In this document: positions 30,419 through 41,442 of the stretch, one piece after another | Layout: each line of letters opens with the position of its first letter | How positions within the stretch are numbered: the first letter of the stretch is position 1 | DNA from: Chondrus crispus | Lineage: Eukaryota > Rhodophyta > Florideophyceae > Gigartinales > Gigartinaceae | Direction: 5' to 3' | DNA length: 64,000 nucleotides | NCBI RefSeq assembly: GCF_000350225.1 | Contig: NW_005178988.1 | Coordinates: 54,928 to 118,927, forward strand | Position numbers and translations under genes: made by a program | The notes under the pieces: generated by a model | Databases searched by the model: none | Seen by the model: only the letters and a program-made list of their open reading frames with translations | Told to the model about the DNA's origin: nothing

Positions 30419-31072
30419 TCTTTTGGTAGCGCGCGGGGGTGGTTATAGTCCATGACGGCGATTCGAGTCCTCATGCGTACCCACCACGCGTGCTCTCCCA
30501 CTCTCGCATTCTCGCCTTTGCCAACCATACCACCGGCCTCGCGTAAGGCACTTAAGCATGACGCCGCGAGCGCGTTCACTCTATCCCAATTGTGCGTTTC
30601 GACCGAGGCGTGAAACCTCTCGTTTGTGTCCCCCAACTCTGGCTCGTCCATTCCGTACTGTGAACCTTCATTTTCCCCCTCCTGCAGAACTCATCCGCGC
30701 GCCGTCCGTCCGAACGTCATTGCCGCAAGGGCTTTTCTCGGATCGACGGGATCAATCGGTTTTCTTTCCCCTTCGCCAATCTCCTCCTCACATCGGGGAG
30801 GATCTTTGTTCTCTGCGGTTTAGCTCCCACTCGCACTTCGGTGCAAACGCCGGCCGCGTTACGTGCGGTCCAGCATCTCCGGTCTTCGCTCTTTCACGCT
30901 CGCCAGAATCGTCAATCACGACGTTACGAGCGACCTTCATCCACATCTGCCGATCCCTCTTACTGACAGCTCCCACTTCCGGCCGTGTCGGGCACACCGA
31001 CACGGCGAACGTCGGGCTCTCCACCGCAAGGGGCTTCTCCCCTCTCCCCTGCGTCTGCAGGTCCATCTTCAT
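30415..31072 (-). other. Possible decayed sense-strand ORF before the 3' LTR
   Basis: Two minus-strand frames, 30788-31072 (with KRDRQMWMKVARNVVIDD) and 30415-30651 (with ERFHASVETHNWDRVNALAA), have protein-like composition and could be parts of one frameshifted gene on the coding strand of the element. Plus-strand frames overlap them. The family is unknown and support is weak. Confidence 0.25.
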
Positions 31073-31793
31073 GGCGCGGTGGGTACAGCGACGTGTGGGG
31101 TAAGAAGTGAGGCGAGGGAACGAGAAGCAGCCTGTCGGATGGAGCTTCCAAACGTTTGTTTCGGGGATTATGCCCGACCTGAGTGAGACTGTGAGGATAC
31201 AGGTTTTCTGTGTCAGTCGGTGAGGGAGTAGAGCCCTGCCGTTGCTGTTAGTAGCGCCGGGGTGAGGTCGCGCGGCCGCCCTTACAGAATAAGCGAGGTG
31301 GGGGTGCGGTGGTACGCGTGACCGACGGGAAGGGGAGGAGCGGAAGTCATGAGAGCCGCAGCGGGGTGGTGGCTAACGGTCGCTGGCTCGAGGTCTCCCC
31401 CTTCTTAGGCCTGGTACCCTTGCAACGGGCGAGCGGAGGTGGCCTTGTGGAGCATGGCGCGTCTCCTCCGGCTCGTACTGTGCCCCGGGCGACTCCAATC
31501 GCGACGCCCTTTACAGCGCCCGTGATGACGCGTTCACCTGGCAGCTTATGCGCACCCGCCATATGCGAACGCGTGCCGGTGGGGTACAAATCTGCCCTCG
31601 ATTTTTTTTGGTTCTTCTATATCCACAACGGCGGCTGGTGTGTTGTCCGGCCGTGCGCCGCAGTCCCTGCCCTAGCTGACCGCGTGCCTTTCCTACAGCG
31701 CCCCTTGCGCTTACCACTCTTGACGCGTTCTCCTTCGGTCTCCTTTTGACCCGCCCCTCTCCCGTGCCTCATTGCGCCCTTCCCTCGTTCCAG
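30652..31793. other. Extended 3' region of the gypsy element, proximal part
   Basis: Apart from the possible minus-strand frame to 31072, this holds only weak plus-strand frames (30558-31103; 31309-31749, which ends in Arg/Leu/Pro-rich sequence). Nothing is recognisable. GC content is like that of the element. Confidence 0.35.
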
Positions 31794-32926
31794 ATGGCCA
31801 ACCGCCTCGACAGTCCGGGCCCGTCGTTGCCGCCGTCTGGCACGCCTCTTATCCCGCTGTCGGTGCTGCCGGCCAACGACGGCGGGCAGCGCGCAACGAG
31901 GACCTCGAGTGCCTCGGGGAGCGAGCTGGGCAGCCTGAGCTCCCCGTTTCAGAAAACTCGCTCACGCGCCTCTACTGTGTCTGTCGTTCTAGATGCCGGC
32001 CCGACCTCCGTTTCGCGCGGGGGAGCGGGTCTCCGCCGCGTATAGAAGATGCCCCGATGGCTTCCGCCTCCGTGGGCGCGTTCTACGAGCCGGAGAAGGG
32101 TTCATACGGGGCTTGCGGGAGTTGCCGTTGCCCCGGGTCGCCGATCGGGGACTCCGGCCATATCGCGGCTGGGGATGCCGCCGACGCACCTTCCACCACC
32201 TGGTGGTTGGGTGTGCCCTGAGAGGGTTCCGCGCCGCTCCCCCTCAGCCGGCTACGCTATCCTTGGCGCCGTTATGCGCGGGTCCGGGTCACTGTCTCGG
32301 AGTTGTTGACGCGTGCTTGTCTCCGCCCGGATCTCGTGCGTATCCGTAAGATTCATGAAGCTGGTCTCGTAGATGAGTCGACATCGGCCCTCGGAAGGCT
32401 TAGGGCTGAGGGTGGGGGCACGGCGTATCAAGTGCCGGATGAGATCTCATGTGATCGCACGTTCGCGTATAGCGCGGCGGAGGCCGAGTATATAGACCGC
32501 ATGGCGTCCGCCATGTTCTGTCGCCCCCGCCGCGAACCACGGCAGTTCGTACTGTCAGGGGTCGCACCGTTGTACGTGTGCCCTCGCCCTTACGCGTACT
32601 CCAAGTCCCGCGTATCCTTACAAAAGTCCGCGAGTTCGCTGATGCGTCTCCACGGCATCGCAGTGGCGCATCACGACTTGGCGGCATACAAGAGAGCAGA
32701 TGAAGTCAACGGTCGCGTTTTCCGGTCGGCTTCTTTCGAAGGGGGTCTCACCCCCTTCGACTTCTCTTCTCTGCCCGACTCGGTCCGTGGTTCCTTTCCG
32801 TTTTTGGGTATCCACCCGCTGCTCCCTTACGTATTGAAACACTTCGGGTACACGTGTGTCGACCGTCGACATCCTGCCTATGCGCTCCTCGCGTATAATT
32901 ATGAACGCGAATATTCGCGTTCATAA
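31794..32926 (+). pseudogene. Antisense accessory ORF 1 of the gypsy element, frameshifted
   Basis: Open plus-strand segments in three frames abut one another: MANRLDSPGPSLPPSGTP onward (from 31794), then an Arg/Gly-rich part (about 32020-32245), then a longer segment to 32926 with HEAGLVDESTSALGRLRAEG, SAAEAEYIDRMASAMF and a C-terminal LPYVLKHFGYTCVDRRHPAY. The switches fall at runs of G (about 32020) and C (about 32240), as expected for single-base indels in one ancestral gene of about 375 codons. It is transcribed opposite to gag-pol. I recognise no family. Confidence 0.45.
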
Positions 32927-32931
32927 TTATA
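32894..32931. repeat. 38-bp perfect palindrome
   Basis: The sequence from T32894 to A32931 is its own reverse complement, centred at 32912/32913 on AATATT. The half-site is TATAATTATGAACGCGAAT. It covers the stop codon of antisense ORF 1 and lies 51 bp before the start of antisense ORF 2. Confidence 0.9.
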
Positions 32932-32982
32932 TGCTCGTCAGAGACCAGACCCATATGGGCCTGGACTCTCACGAGCGCCATA

Positions 32983-34056
32983 ATGAGTGAGGTCAGCGTC
33001 AACAGACGGGTGTTTATCCAGCCCCCGGCCACTCTCGCGTATCTGGAGAGGGTTGCAGTGGGGCTTCCGAACGTAGCGTTACACTCTCTGAAGTGCAACT
33101 CTTCTCACTTCCTCTGGACATTTGGCTCCGCGCTTGACCTCCTACAAAGACTGGTTCGCGTCGGTGAGGCAGCTCGGCGCCTGTGGACCGACTTCACATT
33201 TGGTGAACAGGCGTTCTTGCCGTACGACCTCCAGAGCGACGCGTTCGTCTCGCGTTCCGAATCCGGTCCGTCCAACCCTCCTCGTGCGGGGGCGCTCGGG
33301 GGCGTGCGGTCCGACGCTCGCGAGGCGCGGCGGAAGAGGTACCGCGATTTGGACGCGGTAAGTCCGACCACGGATTTCGTAGGGTGTAACCACTTCCGCG
33401 CTGCCGCGCCATCCGCTCCTGTCTGTATGACGGATCCGGTCCCTGCCGTGCCCCCGGTTCCACCTCTGGTGCCAACAGTGTCCCAGCCAATTCGGGAGAC
33501 CGAAGTGCGCTTCCTTCAAGTTCCCCTACGCGAAGTCGCCGTCATACCCCAGCTCTCTCGAGCCCTTGGTAAATTACGGGACCGCGCCTGGTCGGTCGCC
33601 GAGCTACTGACGACGTTGTCGACCTGGTTCTTGGCGCAGACGGAGGACGCACACCGCCGCGGTGGCGAATGCGATCGTCTATCGTCTGAGTTGCAGCGCA
33701 TCACGGAGGAACTGCAGAGATCCCGAGCAGACTGTCTCCAGCGTTTGGACGCGTACGAGCGTGCATGCGTTGACTGCGATCGGTACCGCAGGGAGCGTGA
33801 CGCGCTCCGCAGCAGTCGGTCGACGTCCTCTCGCGAGGGTGGTGCCCTCCCTCCGAACCCCACTCCCGTGCGGCGGGAGCCGATCCGCGACCCGTACGCC
33901 CATATCCCGAGCTACACCGAGGTGGACGAGGTCCCTCGTCACCCCAGCTACCGCCCCCGGATCCCTATGAAGCGGGCTCGGCAGGGGCCGTCGGCAAGGC
34001 CGATTCTTGACTACTGGCCCCGTCATCCCTCAGTAGAGCGATTAGCGCGTGGATGA
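32983..34056 (+). CDS. Antisense accessory ORF 2 of the gypsy element
   Basis: This is an intact 357-codon frame on the strand opposite gag-pol, starting MSEVSVNRRVFIQPPATLAY. The N-terminal 95 residues look globular. Residues 95-180 are Ser/Pro/Arg-rich. Residues 230-290 are strongly helical with heptad-like charge (ECDRLSSELQRITEELQRSR), predicting a coiled coil. The tail is Arg/Pro-rich and basic. This layout is reminiscent of a nucleic-acid-binding or capsid-like protein but matches no family I know. That it stays open while pol in the same element is riddled with stops suggests recent function or chance in GC-rich DNA. It should be compared with other copies of the element. Confidence 0.5.
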   Translation: MSEVSVNRRVFIQPPATLAYLERVAVGLPNVALHSLKCNSSHFLWTFGSALDLLQRLVRVGEAARRLWTDFTFGEQAFLPYDLQSDAFVSRSESGPSNPPRAGALGGVRSDAREARRKRYRDLDAVSPTTDFVGCNHFRAAAPSAPVCMTDPVPAVPPVPPLVPTVSQPIRETEVRFLQVPLREVAVIPQLSRALGKLRDRAWSVAELLTTLSTWFLAQTEDAHRRGGECDRLSSELQRITEELQRSRADCLQRLDAYERACVDCDRYRRERDALRSSRSTSSREGGALPPNPTPVRREPIRDPYAHIPSYTEVDEVPRHPSYRPRIPMKRARQGPSARPILDYWPRHPSVERLARG

Positions 34057-37000
34057 CAACGGTAAAGGCATCTCTTCCCTTTCTTGCGTTATGAACCCGG
34101 TCATTAATAGATCTCCGACGACAAGAGGCCCCGCGTGTTCCTCCTCTTCCTGGAGGCAATACCTCAAGTCATCACGAAGTGTTCCCCTCGATGCGATCGG
34201 TCATAACTTTCTGCACGCGTTCAGCTATCGCGCCGACAACTGTCCGCACCTCATCCCGCGGGATTTAACCGCGGGGGTGTTCGAATGCGGTTTCTTAGTA
34301 TGGATTGCTGCTCGTCACGGACAAAAAGCCAAACTCCCACAGAATAAGTTCCTGTAAAAACTCGGAGGGCATCCTAGCCATGACGAGGCGCATGATACGA
34401 TCTTGGTCTTCCAGACTGAATGGTGCTCTAACCAGTGGGGGAATGTTTTCTTGTCTCCTCCTCGCTTAGGTGGACAGTGATATGATTGGCGATGCCCTCG
34501 ATCGCCTTGACGACCTGTGCTTTTCCGGTGCTATCGCGATCAGGCCCTCTCCTTCGACAACGTTCCGGTGCTCGACTCGGGAGTCCCGTAAGCCGCTGTG
34601 CCAAGCCATCGAAGAGTGCGGCGTCATCATGATTATCTTCGTGTAGAGACCCGCCATCCACCGAGCACGGGGAAGAGGGCGGTCTCAAACAAAGGCCTCA
34701 TATGAGGGCGTTTTGAGGTTGCCCCGGTACAGGGGATTCAACGAGACTGCTGGTCTTTTGTTCCCTTTTTGCATCCGAGAGCGCAGCTTCACAGTCAGCC
34801 ACTTCATCAATATTGTACATCCGACGCCTATCACCGCCCCTTGACACGCCCGCACGGACTGAATGTGGCGTCTTAGGGGTCCGCGGGGATAGTCCAGGGG
34901 AAGCGCGGGGTCTGATTTCAGTGCTAGCACAAATTTCGGCAGCATGTCCTTGAAGTCCCCGAGTGTTCACTGCCACTAGCTTGGATTTTCAGTTCGTATC
35001 CAGGGATATCGTCACCAACATCCCCTTCATTCTCCTCGATTTCCGCAGCTACACGTTCTCTGCGACGGTGATTTGTAACCGTTCGTCGCCGTCCTTCTAT
35101 GCGGCTGGGACAGCGGTGGTTGACTTGCCGTAATTGCTATCTTTCCTAGGGCCGCACGGGTTCTTGTAGCGCCGCAGGGTCAGAGATGGAGAGCTAGCAC
35201 GGGCTCTAAGGACGAGGCAGCGGCGCCGTGGACGGTCTTCTCGTGGAGCTTGGTGATGTCGGGTGAGATGGTTCGTTCCTCATGCTTGTCAAGAGGGTGG
35301 GGCTCATAGAAGCGAGCGGGTGGTGCATAGGCGCTCCGACCGTGCGCGTGCGGTGATCGCGAGCTCGTGCGACTCGTGGATCCCGCGATTCCCACCCTCA
35401 TTACCAGACGAGGCGGTGAGTAAGGGTTTCGTGCGACAGGCCGTTCTAGTGAGGCGCGGCTTGGGTCTGATGGGGGGGCGTGTACGGCAGTTGCGCGGTC
35501 AGTCGTTTGGGACGGAGGCAGAGCGACGACCTTGGTCATTGCCGTCCCTCACCCCTTCTTACGTTCACTCGGTTCACAAGGGCGCGGGCTCGTCCGTAGT
35601 GCCCCTCATGGCCGGCCAGTCCTTTCCCTTGTGCACGCAACGCTCAGTACTTCGCGGGTGCCATTAAGCATGATATAGGGGTACGTTTCCCCGTCTTGGC
35701 GCGCGCGTGGTCGTGTGCGACAGGTACTGATGTATCAGGGCCGAAAAGGGTACCTGGTCGGGGGTCGTCCTATGCCGCTACCAGAGCTTCGTCCGCGAGA
35801 CGACGTTGACTTCCTTGATCACGCGCGGCGAGCACGACGTTTCTTGCGGTGTCCGTGGGTCTTTCCCACTGCGCGCGCGTGCGGTACGCGATCTTCTTGC
35901 AGCGTTGCCCTGATCTCTTCCACGGCCATTTGGCCTTGCTCCTGGTGTTGATTCTCATTTTTGGTCATCGCGCGACAGTCTTCTGGTTCTTCTCTTCTCT
36001 TCCCGTTGTTCATGCCCCAAGGGTGTGGACGTACCTCATATTAGTTGTCGCGCGACGGTCTTCTGCTCTTCGCCTCTCTGGGGGGGGGTCGCGCACGCAG
36101 TTCGCAGGAAAAAGAAGTTCAGTAGGTCTCGTCGCGCCACGGTAGTTGACGGTCGCGGTAGGGTCGCGGCAAGGGGCCCCGAGTTGCGCTAAAGTCGCGT
36201 GCTCTGCTCTTGTGCGCGCGATCGAGTCGCGTCCTTCGCGATCACTTCGCGTCCGTGCGCTCATGGTCCGTCCCCATGGCGCCGCGTTCACGGAGGGGAG
36301 GGGGAGCCGTTTGCTGATGGGTCGTCCCATGATGGCTTCTAATTGCGTGTTCATCGTGCGGCACGTGCCGCATGGACGCCTGTACGATTAGCGCGTACAG
36401 TACGGGTACTTTTTCCTTTAATTTTGGTGTTGCTCCCGACGGCTATTCGAGCACTGTACAGCGCGGCCTGCATGCCCATCCCGTAGCGCACGTCATCCCA
36501 GCCAAATTTTTTCCTTAATTTTCATTCATTTTTCGGTTATTTTTCTTTCTGCGACGGCGGCGTCGCCACTGTATGCAAGCGTACAGTGTTGCTCCTCCGC
36601 GGCTCATCAGTTCGCCATTTGTTGCACCGTCTCGCGTCCCGCCATGAAGTGACCGGTACCTCTTGCGCACGTTCTATGTGCCCTGCATTCGCGTACGTAT
36701 ATCCGTGCGGCACCGCGTCGTGCCCTTGCTGGCCTGTTTGGGATGGGATGCCCGAGGCATATTCTGCGCTCCAGTGTTTTGCGCGACAGCTTGACATCAA
36801 GTAAACGTCGTGGCTCGGCCGGGGAGGAGGTCGAGAGGGCGCCCCTAATGCGGTCTGAGGGGACGAGTTCCGGAGCCCCTTTTCGCGATGTGTCGGCGTG
36901 TATGCGCTGTGCTTCTTGCTGTGTTCGCGGAAGGTGTCCTTGTCTTGTGGAGTTGCAGTTTCTCCCCTGTTATGTCTGAGGCCCCACTGATGCCCCTCTT

Positions 37001-37233
37001 CCCGTGTGTTATTCCGACGTCGAACGTCTCGTTCGCGCGTTCGGTACGGGATCTTCGACCTTCTCGTTTTTGCGAATACAGTCCGCGTTCGTCCGCCTCG
37101 CACGATCGGTTGCCATGAGTCATGTGACTACTTAATTTCCGGCTCTACCGAGGGACGCGTGTCCTTTGGCTCTTGCGAGTTAATACTGAGCGCTGTAGTC
37201 CAGAAGCAGTTGAGGGCGGTTGAGGGCCCCCCC
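34057..37233. other. Extended 3' region of the gypsy element, distal part
   Basis: This 3.2-kb stretch lies between antisense ORF 2 and the pol stop codon. Short frames occur on both strands (for example 34049-34357 plus, 35263-35667 plus, 36537-37103 minus) without motifs or convincing composition. I see no LTR, solo element or target duplication that would mark it as a separate insertion. Confidence 0.4.
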
Positions 37234-37238
37234 TTAAG

Positions 37239-37258
37239 GTTGAACGTCCGCGTTCAAC
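37239..37258 (-). other. Hairpin at the end of pol
   Basis: GTTGAACG-CGGA-CGTTCAAC has an 8-bp stem and overlaps the last pol codons (LNADVQ). It is followed by a purine-rich run (CCTTAAGGGGGGG on the minus strand). Matching hairpins are at 30401-30418 and 63749-63766. Confidence 0.7.
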
Positions 37259-37419
37259 TCATTTGTGAGGTCCCCACTCGTGCGTGCGCGTAGCCGGTTC
37301 GCGTAGCGTGAGACGAGTTCCTCGGGGATATGTGACCTTGCGGTCCAGGTGGGCTCTTCGTAGTCTGCCCACTTCACCTGGAACTCTGTAGTCCCATCTT
37401 CCATAACGCGATGATTGAG

Positions 37420-38414
37420 TGTAGTGCAATGCGGCTGTCAGGCAGAGACCGCGGTCCGATGGTCCAGCAAAAACAACAACAGCAACAAAAAGAAGAGCTG
37501 CCGATGGCACAGCGCTACGGAGTGTCCGACTCTCCCTTCTCCGTTTAAACGAGCTTGCGACTCGTAGTAGCTCAGATCCCTGATAGGGGGGGGGCACAGA
37601 GAAATATCCCGGCCCGGGATCGATGTGGTAGAGACTTGCGAAGAGAACTGCTCGACGAGTGTGGGGTGGGGCGCGTACTTAGGTACCCCGGTTCCACTGG
37701 GTTGTAAGGCCAATGCTCGTTGAGCTTCTTCGACACCTTGTAACGCGACAAGGCCTTCGACGGGGGCGTCGCAATGTAGCCCGACGGGATGAAATGAAAG
37801 TAGCAGCGCTACGTCAACTGTGCCGCGCGATGGCAAAGACAACCACACCGGTTCGGTCGCAATCGAGGCAGATGGTACCTACACAAGATAAGGGAAAAAT
37901 AGGTAGAATTAGAGATAGAAAAGGATAGGGAAATAAAGGGAAAAGGAATAGGACCCCCGAGCGCTGAAGGATGCCGTAGGCTTAGGTAAAAGGGAGCGTC
38001 TTGGTAGAGACGGACTTCGGCCAAGGCGACATTCAACTCCGGCAACTCGGGTTCGATAGGGAAATAAAGGGAAAAGGAAGGGGACCCCCGAGCGCTGAAG
38101 GATGCCGTAGGTTTAGGTAAAAGGGAGCGTATTGGTAAAGACGGACTTCGACCAAGGCGACATTCAACTCCGGCAACACGGGTTGGTATATTGGCTTGGT
38201 CGGTCAAAGGGCTAAGTTATATAGAGCCCCGCCGGGGCGAGTACAGTAGCTCCGGGCTCTTGATTCTAGATCTAATCAGTAAATAAATTAAATAATTAAA
38301 ATAATCGTGCGCTTCGTCGCACACGTGTGTCCCCCAAACTCGGACTACAGTATCCGATTTGTTTTCCTTTTTCACTTCTTTTCACCCCCCTCGTCAGGTG
38401 CGTATTGCACTACA
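37420..38414 (+). mobile_element. Solo LTR (995 bp) inserted in the gypsy chromodomain region
   Basis: It starts TGTAGTGCAAT and ends ATTGCACTACA (11-bp perfect inverted ends) and is flanked by the 5-bp duplication TTGAG (37415-37419 and 38415-38419). Removing it rejoins the pol frame at the start of the chromodomain. A TATA-like GTTATATAGAG near 38216 suggests plus orientation. It contains a 131-bp tandem duplication. Confidence 0.88.
37924..38185 (+). repeat. 131-bp tandem duplication inside the solo LTR
   Basis: Two adjacent copies (37924-38054 and 38055-38185) start GATAGGGAAATAAAGGG and differ at about eight positions. Such duplications are common in LTR U3 regions, where they multiply regulatory sites. 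Confidence 0.88.
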
Positions 38415-38987
38415 TTGAGAAGACGGTCCACCGCGAACTGTGTCCCCGCAGTGACCTTGTTGGCCAGGACACTCGGTGTGGCCGTGCTTGCTCGCGGTGC
38501 GTACGCTGGTGGTGGCGCGTACACACATCGGTCGGCTGACACGCGTTCCGTGACCTCATCACGATCTATCGTGATGGTACGTTGGTCATTCGCGAGGACG
38601 CCGTAGGGTCCCACGGCCGGTGACGCGAGCTTATTTGATGTCTTCGCCCCATCCGTCGGGTCAGGTAGACATAATTCCGGGCTTGACTCGCGTATTTACG
38701 CGTCTCACGCGTTTGTTGAAATCGCGTTTGTAGCGAGCTTGTGTTCGTCGCAGGCTGCTATATGCCTTCTGAATTGTCTCGTCCATTTTCTTGAGGAACT
38801 CCGCGCGATGCGTTTTTCTATCCGGAAGGGGCGCGTTCCCCTCCGTCCTTCGAAGCGAAAATTCTGGGGGAGGTAGACTGAGCACAAGCTCGAATGGGGT
38901 CGTACGAGTAGACCTGTGTACGTGGGAGTTGTACGCGTAAGTTAATGGCCCCACGTACACATCCCAATCGTCTTGATGTTCGTTGAA

Positions 38988-39060
38988 GTAGTTGCGCAAC
39001 ATAGCCGCGATGGTATACCATCGCGGCTATGTTGCGTAACTACAACCGTATACGGTTGTA
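38988..39060. repeat. Overlapping long palindromes in the gypsy integrase region
   Basis: A 56-bp palindrome with one mismatched pair (38988-39043, centre GGTATACC) overlaps a 20-bp perfect palindrome (39041-39060, centre CGTATACG). Compared with the intact copy near 62980-63020, the extra bases are an inverted copy of the flanking integrase sequence. They shift the reading frame. Confidence 0.85.
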
Positions 39061-41442
39061 GCGCTCCACTTGGCCCTTGGTCTGGGTATGGTACGCGGAC
39101 GTATACAAGTTCGTAATCCCCAGGATCCGGCACGCGCTGTGGAAGAACTTCGCGTTAAACTGAGGTCCATTACCGGACAACAGCGAACGCGGAATGCCGT
39201 ACTTGAAAACTCACGCGTCACAAAACGCGGTCGCCACTGTGTACGCGGTCACTGTTCTCAACGCGACGACTTCAGTTAACTTTGTGAACCGGTCCGTTAT
39301 TACCAGAAGATATTTTTTTCCTCCCTTGGTCTTGGAAAGCGGTACGAGAATGTCTATCGCGAGGCTCTCCAATGGACGCGTAGCAGGGAACAATCTCAGC
39401 CGGTTGAGATGTTTTCAGAGTTTGACGCGATTCTTCGCGCATGTCCGGCATCCGCGTACTGTCGCTGCCACGTCTGCGGCCAAATGTGGCCGGTAATACC
39501 TGCGTCGGAGCGCGTGGTACATGCGGTTCTGCCTCGGATGTCCCGCGATTGCCGGGTCATGGCAGATCCGCAGCAGACGCGCGCGTAGTGACTGAGAGAC
39601 CACCACCTGAATTATGTCTGGGTCGTAGGGGTGTTTGCGCTTCAAAACCCCTTGGTGGTCCTCAAAGAACGCGGAGTCGCGACTTTCCGATTGTCGGGCC
39701 AGTACGGTTTGGCAGAAATAGTCGACGCGTTGCTCCTCGGCTATCTCCTCCATGGTGAGAGGGACTGGTAGGTCGTCCTGCGGAGGAGCGACCTGGCGGC
39801 CTGACGCGTCAATTCCTGGTTCTTGAGCGCGTCAAATATCCACCGCGTCAAATTCTTCTATCTCAGCCCATGGGTCTTCGCGTCCTTGTAAAGCCGGGGC
39901 TTCTTCGTCACCCACCGGCTCGTTGCGTGAACGCGTTTTTCTCCTGCCACCCGCTTGGTTTCGCGTTGTGACGAACACATGGTCGCTCTTGTGGTCACAC
40001 TTCGCGGTACACGTATGGTCGCGTAGGTCATCGGACACATCGCGTACGGTAGTGCCGTCGAAGGTGGGAATGTTGTCATCCACCTCGACGCCCTTCCGAT
40101 GATCGTCGGCGGTCCTCGTGGAAATGAGACGCGACAGCGCGTCGGGTACTTGATGAACGCGTCCAGGTCTGTATTGGATGGTGAAGTCATACTCCGATAA
40201 CCGTAGTCGCCAACGCGTCAGTCGGCCGGAGCTTTCCGTGGGGTACATCAGCCATCGTAACGCGTCATGGTCTGTTCTCACGGTAAACTTGGTGGCCTCA
40301 ATGTAGGGCCGTAGTGTGCGGACGGCCCACACCACGGGGAAACATTCGCGTTCAGTCGCACTGTAGTTCCGCTCACTATCGTTGAGGGAATAGGACCAAT
40401 AGCCGGCGGGATGCCAATCGCTGGTCTCGTCGTGCTCTTGTAAAAGCGTGCATCCCAGTTGATACGCGCTCGCGTCAGTATCAATCATATACGGCCGTCC
40501 GTATCGCGGGAGCGCGAGAATTGGAGGCGCGACTATCCGCGCCTTGAGATCTTCGAACGCGTGAACTTGAGCCGCGGTCAGGTTATCGTAGTGCGGATCC
40601 GCGTCTTTCCGCGTCATATCGGTGAGGGGGCGCGCGATTTTCGCGAACCCCTGCACAAAGCGGCGGTAGACATTGCATGCCCCGAAAAATGACCTGACTT
40701 GTGTCAACGTTCGGGGAAATATAAATGTCTTGAACGCGTCCGCTGCAGTTTCTGCCACGCTTAACTTCCCTGGGGATATCACATGCCCCAGTTAGTGTAC
40801 GCGTGGCTGAAAGAAGCTGCATTTCTTCAACTTGAGAGAAATGCCGGCGCTTCTCAAAAGTCCCAGAACCGCGTCCAAATGTTTCGCGTGCCCCGCGTGC
40901 GTACGCGAAAAGACGATAACGTCATCTAGATACACTAGGCAAATCTGCCATCGTACGCGTGATAGAATTATGTCCAGCGCGCGTTGAAAAGTGGCTGGAG
41001 CTCTGCGTAACCCGAATGGCATCCGCAAATGTCGGAACGTTCCCATATGGGTGGTAAACGTAGTTTTGTCGCGGTCTTCCGGCGCGACCGGAATCTGCCA
41101 ATATCCTGAGTTACAGTCCAGCGTAGTGAACACAGCCGCGTCCCCTAATGAATCAATACAGTCGTCCATACGCGGAAGCGGATACGAATCCGCCAGCGTT
41201 TTCGCGTTCAAGCGACGGTAGTTCACACAGAAGCGTAGACTACCGTCCTTCTTTGGGACAAGGACGACCGGGGACGCCCACTCCGTATTCGCGGGCTCTA
41301 TCACTCCCGCGTTCAACATTTTCTTCACTTCTTTCGCGACTATTTCGCGCATCGCGGGCCCTTTGCGGTAGGGCATGGCGCGTATCGGCTTCGTGCCGGG
41401 CTCAAGTGGGATGCGGTGTTCCGTCGCTCGGATCATTCCGAG

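Noticed and set aside
30558-31103. 181-codon plus-strand frame near the gypsy 3' LTR
   Set aside because: Ser/Pro/Arg-rich with no motif; the opposite strand is at least as protein-like.
36537-37103. 188-codon minus-strand frame with Arg/Ser/His-rich sequence
   Set aside because: Low-complexity composition from GC-rich DNA and no motif; frames of similar length lie on the other strand.
30382-37233. The extra gypsy region as a separate nested transposon
   Set aside because: No terminal repeats or 5-bp duplication were found at its borders; instead both borders carry the element's own hairpin and purine run, and the plus-strand relative shares the first post-pol bases.
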